Source: Flagellimonas ochracea (GTDB lineage Bacteria; Bacteroidota; Bacteroidia; Flavobacteriales; Flavobacteriaceae). From it: a stretch of DNA of 64,000 bases. The stretch is taken from NCBI RefSeq assembly GCF_009903685.1, contig NZ_JAAABI010000002.1, positions 558,001 through 622,000 of the forward strand, in the 5' to 3' direction. Under the pieces are notes generated by a model. The model saw nothing but the letters and a program-made list of their open reading frames with translations. It did no database searches and had not been told where the DNA came from. Position numbers and translations under genes: made by a program. This document shows positions 26,711 to 38,484 of this stretch, one piece after another; within the stretch, counting starts at the first letter, position 1, and each line of letters starts with the position of its first letter.

Positions 26711-26737
26711 AAAACCCGCCAATCGGCGGGTTTTTTT
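26711..26737 (+). terminator. Rho-independent terminator after TonB receptor
   Basis: AAAACCCGCC (26711-26720) and GGCGGGTTTT (26725-26734) form a perfect 10-bp GC-rich stem with AATC as the loop and a following T-run. Confidence 0.9.
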
Positions 26738-26778
26738 GTCTCTAAAATCACTACTTTTAGGCTTTAAACACGTTACCT

Positions 26779-27216
26779 ATGGAAGTTATCAAAAATCTGC
26801 ACTCCTATATGGCCTATGTAGTGCTCGCCGTATTGATTTTTGCCGTTTTTAATGCAATTTCAGGTTGGTTGGGTAAAAGGGACTTTACCATGCACAAAGA
26901 CCTCCGCATCAGCCTATTTGCATTAATATTAAGCCACATTCAACTGCTGATAGGGATACTTTTGTTTTTTATTTCCTCCAATGGCCTTAAGGCTATACAA
27001 ACCCTTGGCATGGGTGGGCTTAACGCTCCAGCCCGACTTTTGGCCGTGGAGCACCCCTTTACCAATATTGTTGCACTGGCATTGATAACCATCGGATGGT
27101 CTCGACACAAGAGATTCATGGAAAGCGATAAAAAATTCAAGACCATTTCCATTTTTTATGGTTTGGGCCTACTCCTGATTTTGAGCCGCATTCCCTGGGG
27201 ACAGTGGCTTAATTAA
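26779..27216 (+). CDS. Four-helix membrane protein, function unknown
   Basis: The 145-residue product has four hydrophobic helices (about 9-28, 44-65, 92-106, 124-140). The N-terminal LHSYMAYVVLAVLIFAVFN recalls a widespread Bacteroidota membrane family sometimes labelled cytochrome B. Histidines occur at 8, 39, 53, 91 and 109, so heme binding is possible but unproven. It lies alone after a terminator and is convergent with a small lipoprotein gene. Confidence 0.55.
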   Translation: MEVIKNLHSYMAYVVLAVLIFAVFNAISGWLGKRDFTMHKDLRISLFALILSHIQLLIGILLFFISSNGLKAIQTLGMGGLNAPARLLAVEHPFTNIVALALITIGWSRHKRFMESDKKFKTISIFYGLGLLLILSRIPWGQWLN

Positions 27217-27224
27217 AAAAGGGC

Positions 27225-27698
27225 TTATTTTATTACTTGAACTTGAAAGCGATTCTCATCCAAGTTCTGCACGGGTAAGATTTCGTTGTTGTATTCAATT
27301 TCATTGATTTGGTAGAACGTGCCACTACACCCTTGGCTGAGTATACTGAGGTCCATTCGAAGTGTATCAGTTTCGTCATCGCTCAGATCAACGGTCCAAA
27401 TGTTATTGCTACTGGCGTCTCCAACAACCCCAATTTCAATTTTGTACTGCAAGCTGGGGTCGATAAATGAAGCTTCTCCGGTATAAATAACCGCTGGAAA
27501 TCGATTACCATTGCGTTCGGTAAAAACTTCATCCAACGAATACGTTCCGTTTTGAATCAAGTTGTTACCATTGACATCCAGAATTTCTACGTAAAGGAAT
27601 TGAGTTAGTACATCTACCGTAACACCGTCGCAGGGATTATCATCGTCACAAGAGACAAGAACCAAAAGAAAGACCATATAGCAGCTAAATTTATTCAT
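27225..27698 (-). CDS. Small lipoprotein, unknown
   Basis: The 157-residue product has a lipoprotein signal ending LVSC (Cys17), directly followed by DDD, which is common for outer-membrane lipoproteins in this phylum. The rest is predicted mostly beta strands. No domain recognised. It ends eight bases from the convergent membrane protein gene. Confidence 0.6.
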   Translation of the reverse strand: MNKFSCYMVFLLVLVSCDDDNPCDGVTVDVLTQFLYVEILDVNGNNLIQNGTYSLDEVFTERNGNRFPAVIYTGEASFIDPSLQYKIEIGVVGDASSNNIWTVDLSDDETDTLRMDLSILSQGCSGTFYQINEIEYNNEILPVQNLDENRFQVQVIK

Positions 27699-27832
27699 AA
27701 TCTTTTGTTGTAAGATATCAGAAGTAGTTTTTGGTTGCGCAGTGGGTCGGCTCCAGCATTAGCAGCATTCCTTGAGTTTAATTGTTATTTTTTGTATTTT
27801 TTGAAGGACAATCAGCTAAAATAATCACTTTT

Positions 27833-28321
27833 ATGAAAACACTTATTTCACTTTTGTGCATTGGCCTGGCATTTAGCTTCCAATGCGAAGCCCAGCGTAT
27901 ATCCAAGAATGCATTGGGAGTTCGGATTGGGGATGATGATGGTTTCGATTCCCTTGGAGCGGAAATCAGCTACCAAAGGGCCATTTTGGACAATAACCGA
28001 TTGGAGTTTGATTTAGGATTTCGAGGGGAAAAGGATGTATACGACGCCTTTAAGCTTGTCGGCCTATTTCAGTGGGTCATGCCCTTGGATCGCTCGTTCC
28101 ATTGGTATGTGGGTGCCGGTGCTGGTATTGGCAGTGTGGATTTTGATAATGGAGGCTCCAATTCGTTTGCACTTCTTGCAGGAAACCTTGGTATCGAATA
28201 CAACTTCAAGATACCCTTGCTGTTATCGTTGGATGTGCGGCCCGAATTTGGACTGGGCGATGACGGTTATGGCGATGGGTTCGATTTTGACCTTGGGCTC
28301 GGGATACGCTATCAGTTCTAG
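27833..28321 (+). CDS. Small outer-membrane beta-barrel protein
   Basis: The 162-residue product has a signal peptide (about 1-21, CEAQ) and then alternating amphipathic strands, including a repeated G-rich pattern (GDDGYGDGFDFDLGLGI) and the terminal RYQF typical of outer-membrane barrels. It resembles the small OmpW/OmpA-like barrels of Bacteroidota. Start: ATG at 27833 rather than the in-frame upstream TTG at 27782. It ends in the two-way terminator at 28344-28382. Confidence 0.6.
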   Translation: MKTLISLLCIGLAFSFQCEAQRISKNALGVRIGDDDGFDSLGAEISYQRAILDNNRLEFDLGFRGEKDVYDAFKLVGLFQWVMPLDRSFHWYVGAGAGIGSVDFDNGGSNSFALLAGNLGIEYNFKIPLLLSLDVRPEFGLGDDGYGDGFDFDLGLGIRYQF

Positions 28322-28343
28322 GACAACCGCTTCTGTAGAAATG

Positions 28344-28382
28344 AAAGAAGCCAGGACCGAATTCAGTCCTTGGCTTCTTTTA
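28344..28382. terminator. Bidirectional terminator overlapping the nuclease stop codon
   Basis: AAAGAAGCCAGGAC (28344-28357) pairs with GTCCTTGGCTTCTTT (28366-28380), with one bulged base, and is flanked by A and T runs so it can act in both directions. The nuclease stop codon lies in the loop (28363-28365), so the stem covers both the end of the plus-strand barrel gene transcript and the last codons of the nuclease gene. Confidence 0.75.
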
Positions 28383-29403
28383 TTAAATGCATATACACAG
28401 GAAAGTGATCGCTATACCCACCAGCATAGCTGCCCCCGGCGTACGTTCTAAGAGGATATCCTTTAAACCTTCCTTTTGGTGTGCGCAGAAAATCTGGGGC
28501 ATAAATGCCTGCCTTCCAAAAAGAGAGTTGGGACTTCTCTTGGGTAATTAAGTTAGCGGACATGAAAATTTGGTCGAACAGGTTCCATTTATCCCTATAG
28601 GCTAACGAACCCATACCCTTTTTATACATTTTTTCCATGGGATTGAATAGGCTGATGCTATCCAAGCCACTTATTTTGCCTTTGGTCTTCAATATTTTTT
28701 TTAAACTATCATCCCTGGGGTCATCATTAAGGTCCCCCATGGCTATGATTTTGGCGTTCCAGTTCAGTTTTTGTATCGAATCAATAATACGTTTGTTCAA
28801 CAAAGCAGCCCGAATTCTATTGGGTTGGCTTTTTGAAGCTCCTCCTCTTCGGGAAGGCCAATGATTCACTATAAAATAAACTTCCTCATGATCCATGGTA
28901 CCTCCGACGACCAATTGATCTCGGGTGTACTCCCTATTACCCAATTCATCGAACAACAGCAAACGATGACTTTTGAATGATGTAGGGATGTAAGAAGCCC
29001 TTTTGTAGAGTAGGGCAACATCAATGCCCCGTTCATCGGGAGAATCAAAATGGATAAAACCGTAATCCTTGTTGATCAAGTTGGGATGTTGAATCAGGTC
29101 TTGCACTACAATCCTGTTTTCAACTTCACATAATCCGATAATATCAGGAGAAGTTCCCAAGATTTGTTTTCCAATTTGGGAAAGAACATGTGAGATGTTC
29201 TCCACCTTTTGTCGATATCGGTCTTGGTTCCAATGATAACTACCATCAGGAGTTCGATCATCATCAAAAGTCAAGGAATCGTTCTCAGTATCGAAGAGAT
29301 TTTCAACATTGTAAAAAGCGATGGTTCTTAATGTGTAGGTTTTGGACTTTTGTCCGCTTAGTGAGGTCGATATTAATACGAGTAGGCATATTAATAATCG
29401 CAT
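28363..29403 (-). CDS. Secreted endonuclease/exonuclease/phosphatase-family protein
   Basis: The 346-residue product has a signal peptide ending LSGQ and the complete EEP fold: FYNVENLFD (about 31-39), GLCEVEN (metal-binding Glu, about 91-97), VNHWPSRRGG (about 175-184), MGDLNDDP (Asp/Asn, about 221-228) and YSDHFPVYM (catalytic Asp-His, about 330-338). These are DNase I-like phosphodiesterases. It is exported, which fits degradation of external nucleic acid or phosphodiesters. It is divergent from a large TonB receptor gene that is followed by a DUF5689/LTD lipoprotein, an arrangement also suggesting uptake of nuclease products (inference). Confidence 0.85.
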   Translation of the reverse strand: MRLLICLLVLISTSLSGQKSKTYTLRTIAFYNVENLFDTENDSLTFDDDRTPDGSYHWNQDRYRQKVENISHVLSQIGKQILGTSPDIIGLCEVENRIVVQDLIQHPNLINKDYGFIHFDSPDERGIDVALLYKRASYIPTSFKSHRLLLFDELGNREYTRDQLVVGGTMDHEEVYFIVNHWPSRRGGASKSQPNRIRAALLNKRIIDSIQKLNWNAKIIAMGDLNDDPRDDSLKKILKTKGKISGLDSISLFNPMEKMYKKGMGSLAYRDKWNLFDQIFMSANLITQEKSQLSFWKAGIYAPDFLRTPKGRFKGYPLRTYAGGSYAGGYSDHFPVYMHLIKEAKD

Positions 29404-29506
29404 ATTATTTTGATTTTGTGCCTAAAATAAGTAATATTGTTTGCTTTTCGCACGTTTCTGAAAAGATATAACCCCGGATTTAGTTTAATTAACCTACTGA
29501 TTAGCT

Positions 29507-32239
29507 ATGAGAACAGTTATGTTCGTGGCTGTTTTTTGTTGCACTGTGAGCTATGGTCAACAAACAACGGTCATTTCTGGGCAAGTACAGGAGAATGGGA
29601 CCAACTTGCCCCTTCAAAACGCCATCATTTCCATTGAAGGCTTTCAGCAAGATTTTTTAACCGATGCCAAAGGAATTTTTCAGGTGTATACAACTGAAAC
29701 GGGCGAACACATATTAAAATTTGAAGCTCTTGAATTTCTTCCGAAACGTTTCACCCTTCATTTAAATGGGGAATCCATAGATCTGGGGCAAGTCTTTCTA
29801 GAAAGGGATATCACTAGGGAAAAGACAGACAATTTAATTACGTTGACAGATGGTGACCTGTTGGAAAATGAAGATGCGCTGGCCGGGGCCATGGGTCTGT
29901 TGCAATCCACTCGCGATGTATTCCTGAATCGGGCGGCTTTTGATTTCGGACAAGCTTTTTTTAAGGTACGGGGGTACGATTCCCGAAATGGGATGGTACT
30001 AATGAATGGAATTCCAATGAACAAGTTCTTTGATGGCAGGCCCCAATGGAACAACTGGGGAGGCCTGAATGATGTAGTTCGTAATCAAGAGTATACCCAT
30101 GGTTTATCCCCAAACCCATATACTTTTGGGGGTATTCTCGGCAATACAAACATCAACACAAGACCATCAAGCATGCGACCGGGAACAAGACTTTCCGGTT
30201 CCATTTCCAATCGAACATATCGGGGAAGATTAATGGGGACATATAGTTCTGGACTTTCAAAAAATGGTTTGGCCTACACGATTTCCGCCTCTAGGCGATG
30301 GGCCGAAGAAGGCTATGTGGAAGGGACTTTGTACGATGCCTATTCCGCTTTTGGCTCACTGGAATTTAGACCTAATCCAAGAAACAGTATAGCCTTTACG
30401 GCAATTATGGCACGCAACCGGAGAGGACGTTCCGCAGCTATGACCCAAGAAGTTTTTGAACTTAAAGGGAATCGTTATAATCCATATTGGGGAGAGCAAG
30501 ATGGGAAGATTAGAAACACAAGGGAACGCGTTATTTTTGAGCCCTTGTTTCTGTTGAACTATACCTTTGAAAACGAAAAGTTGAATTGGTCCACGGGATT
30601 GGCCTACCAATTTGGAACAAACCAAAGAAGTCGCCTGGAATATTATAAAGCCCCAAACCCAGACCCCACCTATTACCGGTATTTACCGAGTTATTCCATT
30701 AATAGCTCTATTGGGGCCAGTTTCATCAATGCGGCTTTTGCCCGAGAAGCCTTTTTGGAAAATCCGCAAATCAAGTGGAATCAATTGTATCTAGCGAATG
30801 ACAATAAGGCTGGACCAGCTGCATACGTTCTTTATGATGACGTTGTTGATAACAATACGGTTATGGCAGCGACCAATTTGGAGTATAGCTTTACGGATGG
30901 GTTGAATGTGGGCTTGGGAGGAAACTTCAGGAAACTGTCCTCAGCAAACTATGCAATAATTTACGACTTATTGGGGGCAAGTTTTCATCAAGATATAGAT
31001 GCTTTTTCCAACACACGGAACGATGTTGATGGAAGTTTGGAGAAAATAGAAGGGGAAAAGTTCAACTACAATTACGATTTAGGTGCCCAACAAATAGAAT
31101 TCTTTGGAAAGATAAGTTATGACAACAAAAAATGGAGTGGCTTTCTTTCTGCAGCGCTTTCTAATTTTAGATCGCAGCGAAAGGGATTGTTCTTAAACGA
31201 AAGGTTTTTAAAAAATTCATCAGGTAAAAGCGAGGAAGTCTCATTTTCCAATTTGGCATTTAAAGGAGGAGCAACCTATTTTCTTAATGGACGGCATTGG
31301 CTTACCGTAAACACCGCCAAAATTGACCGTTCTCCGACGCTTCAAAACACATTTATCAATCCAAGAGAAAACAATGAAATTGTTCCAGACATTCAAAGTG
31401 AGACTATTTCTACCATAGATTTGAGCTATCATTTTAGGTGGCCCGATGTCACAGGCCGCATAAGTGCTTTTTATACAAGGTTCCAAAATACCACAGACAT
31501 CAACTTCTTTTTTGTGGACTCGGGTTTTGGTTCAGACTTTGTTCAAGAAGTAATTACCGGATTGGACCGACTGCATAAAGGTGTTGAGCTTGGTTTGGTA
31601 TATGAAATTTCCTCCAATGTGAAATTATCTACTGTAGGGAACCTTGGACATTACGTCTTCGCCAGTGACCCATCCGTACAGATAAATTTTGATACCGCAG
31701 GTGCCGAAGAAGAGCTTATTGACCCAGGCGGCAGTATTGATTTGGGCATTGCCAAAATAAAAGACCTAAAATTGGCACAAGGACCGCAAACCGCCTTCGC
31801 TCTTGGTGTGGAATATCGAGATCCCAAGTATTGGTGGATCGGGGCAACCGCCAACCACCTTACCAACAATTATCTAAGCATTTCAACAATCAGTAGAACC
31901 TCAAGTTTTCTTCTTAATCCTGATACTGGAGAACGTTTTCCCGATGCAACAGATGAAAATATAGCGAAGCTATTACAGCAAAGAAAGCTGGACGACATCT
32001 ACTTGTTGAATGTAATAGGAGGCAAGTCTTGGTTAATGGGTAAAAAGTATATCAGTGTTTTTGCCAGCATCAATAACCTGTTTGATTCAGTTTTTAGGAC
32101 AGGAGGATACGAACAAAGTCGAAACGGGAATTTTGGACAACTTAAGGAGGATAATTTAAGCGGATCACCATCCTTTGGACCAAAATATTGGTATGGCTAT
32201 GGAAGAACCTATTTTCTCAATTTGGCAATAAGCTTCTAA
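29507..32239 (+). CDS. TonB-dependent receptor adjacent to secreted nuclease
   Basis: The 910-residue precursor has a signal peptide ending VSYGQ, a carboxypeptidase-regulatory-like domain (about 20-95), a plug with FFKVRGYDSRNGMVLMNGIP (read at about 156-175), and a long barrel ending YFLNLAISF. It is larger than usual for siderophore receptors. The following lipoprotein gene starts 10 bases after the stop, so the two form an operon. The nuclease gene is divergent, 103 bases away. The ligand may be nuclease products; this is context-based only. Confidence 0.85.
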   Translation: MRTVMFVAVFCCTVSYGQQTTVISGQVQENGTNLPLQNAIISIEGFQQDFLTDAKGIFQVYTTETGEHILKFEALEFLPKRFTLHLNGESIDLGQVFLERDITREKTDNLITLTDGDLLENEDALAGAMGLLQSTRDVFLNRAAFDFGQAFFKVRGYDSRNGMVLMNGIPMNKFFDGRPQWNNWGGLNDVVRNQEYTHGLSPNPYTFGGILGNTNINTRPSSMRPGTRLSGSISNRTYRGRLMGTYSSGLSKNGLAYTISASRRWAEEGYVEGTLYDAYSAFGSLEFRPNPRNSIAFTAIMARNRRGRSAAMTQEVFELKGNRYNPYWGEQDGKIRNTRERVIFEPLFLLNYTFENEKLNWSTGLAYQFGTNQRSRLEYYKAPNPDPTYYRYLPSYSINSSIGASFINAAFAREAFLENPQIKWNQLYLANDNKAGPAAYVLYDDVVDNNTVMAATNLEYSFTDGLNVGLGGNFRKLSSANYAIIYDLLGASFHQDIDAFSNTRNDVDGSLEKIEGEKFNYNYDLGAQQIEFFGKISYDNKKWSGFLSAALSNFRSQRKGLFLNERFLKNSSGKSEEVSFSNLAFKGGATYFLNGRHWLTVNTAKIDRSPTLQNTFINPRENNEIVPDIQSETISTIDLSYHFRWPDVTGRISAFYTRFQNTTDINFFFVDSGFGSDFVQEVITGLDRLHKGVELGLVYEISSNVKLSTVGNLGHYVFASDPSVQINFDTAGAEEELIDPGGSIDLGIAKIKDLKLAQGPQTAFALGVEYRDPKYWWIGATANHLTNNYLSISTISRTSSFLLNPDTGERFPDATDENIAKLLQQRKLDDIYLLNVIGGKSWLMGKKYISVFASINNLFDSVFRTGGYEQSRNGNFGQLKEDNLSGSPSFGPKYWYGYGRTYFLNLAISF

Positions 32240-32248
32240 AAGTAAAAA

Positions 32249-33610
32249 ATGAAAAAAACAGTCACTAAATTAACAACTCTTTTACTGTGGATAGGGATAC
32301 TATCCTGTGTTGAAACTCGGGATTTTGACAAACCCGAACTGGAGTGTACAAATTTGGAATCCAATATCACCTTTGCTGAGCTGGACTCCTTGGTAGGCGA
32401 TGATGTGATCCAAATATATGAGGATTTGGTTTTGGAGGGTTATGTAATTTCTTCGGATAAGGCCGGTAATTTTTTTAATGTGCTCTACCTTCAGAATGCT
32501 TCCGTGAATCCAACAGGAGGAATTCAGGTTGATATGGATTATAGGGAATCGCATCTCATGTACCCTACAGGGAATAAAGTTTTTGTAAAACTGAAAAACC
32601 TCTATGCGAGTAAAAGTGGGGAGATTTTAAAATTGGGAGGTTCCTTGAATTCCTTTGGTAATATCTCAGTTGGGCGATTGCCCACTTTAAAGGTTCCGGA
32701 ACATATCATCTTAGCCTGTGATGAGGCCATTACACTTCAACCTACCCGAGTTAACATTGTTGAGATAGATAGTATTCCTACCCTTACATTGGTCCAGATT
32801 GACAGTCTTGAATTTGTGGAGGTAGAACTTGGAAATACATTTGCCGTAGCTGAAGAGGAAACGCTACGCCGCTTAAAAGACTGTGCCGAAAACGAAGTTG
32901 CTATGCTCAATAGTGGCTATTCCGATTTTCAGCCAGAGGTGTTACCTGGAAAAAACGGCTCAGTCACCGGGATTGTTTTGAAAGAAGGAAAGGAAAGGGT
33001 CTTGGCTATTCGAGATTTGGGCGATATGGATTTTATCAATGAACGTTGCCCAGAAATTATCACCGAGTTTACAACAACAAAAATCTTTATATCTGAACTG
33101 GCAGACCCAGATAATAACTCAGGGGCACGATTTGTGGAATTGTACAATTCGTCACAAGAACCCTTGGATTTGAACCTATGGACTTTGCGGCGCTATACCA
33201 ATGACAATACTGAGGTTAGCTCTACCATTGACCTATCTGGTTTTATTATCGCATCTGAAAGCACCTTGGTCATATCACCCAACGCCCAAGAATTTGAACT
33301 GATCTATGGTTTTCCCCCTAATTTTGGAGTGTCCACGAATAGCCCGGCCGATTCCAATGGCGATGACAATTTGGAGCTGGTAGATCCTTTTGGGACCATA
33401 ATCGATGTATTTGGGATTATTGGACAGGATGGCTCGGGAACCAATCATGAGTTTGAGGATGGCAGAGCCGTCCGAAAATCAGAAATTATGGAGGGGAACC
33501 CCAATTACACTTTTGAAGAATGGTCGATTTTTAATGATACCGGAGATGCAGGTACCATCAAGATGCCCCAAAATGCCCCTGAGGATTTCACTCCGGGACA
33601 ACGTGAGTAA
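32249..33610 (+). CDS. DUF5689 lipoprotein with C-terminal lamin-tail domain
   Basis: The 453-residue product has a lipobox ending ILSC (Cys20), an N-terminal DUF5689-like OB region (about 35-265, including YVISSDKAGNFFNVLYLQN and VTGIVLKEGKERVLAIRD) and a C-terminal lamin-tail domain (about 275-400: IFISELADPDNNSGARFVEL). Lamin-tail domains are often found on exported nucleases and related envelope proteins. It is co-transcribed with the TonB receptor and near a secreted EEP nuclease, so it may hold substrate at the cell surface for the receptor. No catalytic residues recognised. Confidence 0.75.
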   Translation: MKKTVTKLTTLLLWIGILSCVETRDFDKPELECTNLESNITFAELDSLVGDDVIQIYEDLVLEGYVISSDKAGNFFNVLYLQNASVNPTGGIQVDMDYRESHLMYPTGNKVFVKLKNLYASKSGEILKLGGSLNSFGNISVGRLPTLKVPEHIILACDEAITLQPTRVNIVEIDSIPTLTLVQIDSLEFVEVELGNTFAVAEEETLRRLKDCAENEVAMLNSGYSDFQPEVLPGKNGSVTGIVLKEGKERVLAIRDLGDMDFINERCPEIITEFTTTKIFISELADPDNNSGARFVELYNSSQEPLDLNLWTLRRYTNDNTEVSSTIDLSGFIIASESTLVISPNAQEFELIYGFPPNFGVSTNSPADSNGDDNLELVDPFGTIIDVFGIIGQDGSGTNHEFEDGRAVRKSEIMEGNPNYTFEEWSIFNDTGDAGTIKMPQNAPEDFTPGQRE

Positions 33611-33673
33611 CAACTATTTTTTTGATCATTCCAAGCAAGTGATGGGTTTTTAAATCACGATATATTGAAAAAA

Positions 33674-34120
33674 ATGAAAAAAGCAATTTACATTACTTGT
33701 GCGGTCCTGGCCTTTTCTAGTATTTCGGCTCAAGACTTTACTCTCAAACAAATGGGAACAATGGAAAAACTTGGGCTTAATTACAGTCAATTAATGAAAA
33801 ACGGCCAATCCAATGAGATACGGTTGAGAGAAATCTTGGAGATAGAGAGGAGACGCAAAAGCAATCTCGTAATGGGCGTAGGATTTGGAGGAATTGGACT
33901 TTTAATGATTACTGGAGGAGTGGAATTGGCCAGCCAAAAGTACTACGACGAGCGGTATCGAAAGTACGTGACAAACCCGTTTGGTCAAATAATGGGTGGA
34001 CTGATTGCAGCTTTAGGGGCCATTGATATGGGCATATCAGCACCTCTTTTTGTTTCTTCGATTAAAAATAAAAGGAAGAGAGACAACAAGATTCTTGAAC
34101 TATCAGATCCTCAGTTGTAA
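33674..34120 (+). CDS. Small exported membrane-associated protein, unknown
   Basis: The 148-residue product has a signal peptide (about 1-20, SAQ) and then two glycine-rich hydrophobic segments (about 66-85 and 104-125), each of the small-protein two-pass type. No family is recognised. Start: ATG at 33674. It lies 63 bases after the DUF5689 gene, so it might be in the same transcript, and is convergent with the SYLF gene. Confidence 0.5.
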   Translation: MKKAIYITCAVLAFSSISAQDFTLKQMGTMEKLGLNYSQLMKNGQSNEIRLREILEIERRRKSNLVMGVGFGGIGLLMITGGVELASQKYYDERYRKYVTNPFGQIMGGLIAALGAIDMGISAPLFVSSIKNKRKRDNKILELSDPQL

Positions 34121-34132
34121 AATCAATGAAGC

Positions 34133-34669
34133 CTACATCATAAAAGGCCGATAGCTGAATTTTTGACCACCTACCGAGGCATCGGCCATAAGACCTGCTT
34201 TGGGGAGTGCGAAAACTGCAACACCGTCTTTATATTTGGCCTCAAAGGCAATTCCCGATTTAAGGGCCACAGCAGAAGTTTCAGCCGCAAACTCGAACTT
34301 TCCTTCTTTAAAACGGGCCAAATCCACATCGGTTTCAAAAAAGATAACCTCGATTATGGCCTGTCCACCAGCTTGTAGACCTACATTCAATTTTTTTAGA
34401 CCGGCCATGCCAACTGCCTCGCCATTTTCGTAGACTACCCCATTCCCGGAGGCACCACCCACTATAAATCCTCCTTTGCCCACATTGGGAAAAATAACAT
34501 ATCCGGCGGATTGGGCAAAGAATGTTTTTAATCCACTTTGGGCCTCCAACAGGGCTTCTTTAGCCTTGACCGCATCAGCCATTATTTTTTGATCTTTCTC
34601 ATTTTGTGCTGAAACGTGGACGGCAAACAGCAAGGTTATGGCAAATATTATTGATTTCATGGTATTCAT
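34133..34669 (-). CDS. SYLF-domain (Ysc84-like) lipid-binding protein
   Basis: The 178-residue product has a signal peptide (HVSAQ), then the SYLF/Ysc84 fold: KAKEALLEAQSGLKTFFAQS, GYVIFPNVGKGGFIVGGASG and later FSYRPFMM. The family binds phosphoinositides in eukaryotes; the bacterial exported form is of unknown use, perhaps lipid-binding in the periplasm. Two starts are possible (34669 and 34660); I use 34669. The gene follows a terminator of the DinB-family gene. Confidence 0.8.
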   Translation of the reverse strand: MNTMKSIIFAITLLFAVHVSAQNEKDQKIMADAVKAKEALLEAQSGLKTFFAQSAGYVIFPNVGKGGFIVGGASGNGVVYENGEAVGMAGLKKLNVGLQAGGQAIIEVIFFETDVDLARFKEGKFEFAAETSAVALKSGIAFEAKYKDGVAVFALPKAGLMADASVGGQKFSYRPFMM

Positions 34670-34702
34670 TTGTTGAGATTTTAGATACCCAAAGTTAAAA
34701 AA

Positions 34703-34731
34703 CAAACCCTTTCCGTGTTGGAAAGGGTTTG
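34703..34731 (-). terminator. Rho-independent terminator of the DinB-family gene
   Basis: CAAACCCTTTCC (34703-34714) and GGAAAGGGTTTG (34720-34731) are a perfect 12-bp stem with a five-base loop. On the minus strand it is followed by a T-run (34702-34697). It separates the DinB-family and SYLF genes. Confidence 0.9.
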
Positions 34732-34758
34732 CCAATAAATGTTAATAGAAGAAATGTT

Positions 34759-35379
34759 TTAGTCTTCTTCCTCGCTGTTGGGAAATTCCTCATGGGCCAT
34801 CACCTCCTCCATTTGTAGTATATGCCGCTCTGAGTGGCCTGCCACAAAAATGATTACTTGAAAACCATCAACAGTGCCAAAAGGAAGATCTTGGTTAAAC
34901 CTATTCCTCAAATCATCCTCTGTGGTTTTTACATACTCTATATGCTCGTTTCGTTTTTTCAAAAAGGCTTGCACCGTTTCTTCGTGCGAACCAAATTTGC
35001 CACGAGGCTCAAAAGGCTCTGTGGTTTTAAACCTCTGGCTACGATCGGTCAAAACACCCATCAATTGCTCATCTTTAAAAACTAAAGAATCCTTTAGGGC
35101 TGGATTTGCCCCTTCTGCCACAGTCTTTTTTAAGAATCCTTCAAAGACATTTTCACTAATGGCAATATGTTCCACGCATTCTGCGATGGACCATTCATTT
35201 TCGGAGGGTTTAAAATGCAGCTGTTCCTCAGTGAGTCCATCCAGCACCTGAAGCATATGATTACGGGTTTCGGATAGATACTTTATGGCCATGGCACGCT
35301 CCGCTTCCGTAAGTTGCGTGGGCTTTGCGCTAAAACCAAAGACCAATAGGGCAACAAGGGGTAAAATCAATTTTCTCAT
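34759..35379 (-). CDS. Exported DinB/YfiT-family putative metalloprotein
   Basis: The 206-residue product has a signal peptide (about 1-18) and then the four-helix DinB_2 fold. EWSIAECVEHIAISE (about 62-76) and VAGHSERHILQMEEV (about 178-192) supply the histidines of the usual metal site, His71, His181 and His185. DinB-type proteins include thiol-transferases and bacillithiol S-transferases. That it is exported is unusual but seen in Bacteroidota. The tail is acidic (NSEEED). Confidence 0.75.
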   Translation of the reverse strand: MRKLILPLVALLVFGFSAKPTQLTEAERAMAIKYLSETRNHMLQVLDGLTEEQLHFKPSENEWSIAECVEHIAISENVFEGFLKKTVAEGANPALKDSLVFKDEQLMGVLTDRSQRFKTTEPFEPRGKFGSHEETVQAFLKKRNEHIEYVKTTEDDLRNRFNQDLPFGTVDGFQVIIFVAGHSERHILQMEEVMAHEEFPNSEEED

Positions 35380-37906
<2,527 letters not shown>

Positions 37907-37951
37907 ACCATTTGTTTCAGTGAAACAAGCGGCAAAAGAAAATGAATAACT

Positions 37952-37990
37952 AAAACTGCCACAACCTACTAGGCTGCGGCAGTTTTTTTA
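37952..37990 (+). terminator. Rho-independent terminator after katG
   Basis: AAAACTGCC (37952-37960) and GGCAGTTTT (37978-37986) pair with a T-run after. The stem ends about 18 bases before the ankyrin gene ATG, so the ankyrin gene probably relies on read-through or a promoter near 37990. Confidence 0.75.
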
Positions 37991-38007
37991 TATCGTAATT
38001 TAGTAGT

Positions 38008-38484
38008 ATGGATTACAAAGCAGATTTTTTCGTCCATATCCGAACTGGAAATCTGAAAGGGGTTGAAGACCATTTGAAAGTGCACCTTGAACTTTTGGAG
38101 TCCAAGGACCAAAGGGGGTCAACCCCCTTATTACTGGCATCATATTATGGGCATAGGGAAATTGTAGAGCATTTGTTGGATAAAGGAGCACAGGTTGACA
38201 CTAAGGATGGTTCAGGGAACACGGCGCTCATGGGGGTATGTTTCAAGGGATATTCCGAAATTGCCAAAAAGTTGATTGCGGCGGGGGCCAATGTCGACCA
38301 AAAAAATACCATGGGCAGTACATGTCTTATTTATGCGGTAACCTTCAATCATCCAGATCTTGTAAAACTCCTGTTGAACAACGGCGCCGATACATCACTG
38401 AGGGATGCCAAGGGCAATACCGCCTTGGACCATGCCAAAATGCAAGGCGTACAAACTTTAGTGGAACTGTTGGAGGAAAATTGA
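38008..38484 (+). CDS. Ankyrin-repeat protein linked to katG
   Basis: The 158-residue protein consists of about four ankyrin repeats (STPLLLASYYGHREIVEHLL, NTALMGVCFKGYSEIAKKLI, STCLIYAVTFNHPDLVKLLL, NTALDHAKMQG) and has no signal peptide, so is cytosolic. In Pseudomonas the ankyrin protein AnkB sits beside KatB and supports its activity, so a chaperone-like role for KatG is a reasonable inference. Its TGA directly precedes the next ATG at 38485. Confidence 0.85.
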   Translation: MDYKADFFVHIRTGNLKGVEDHLKVHLELLESKDQRGSTPLLLASYYGHREIVEHLLDKGAQVDTKDGSGNTALMGVCFKGYSEIAKKLIAAGANVDQKNTMGSTCLIYAVTFNHPDLVKLLLNNGADTSLRDAKGNTALDHAKMQGVQTLVELLEEN

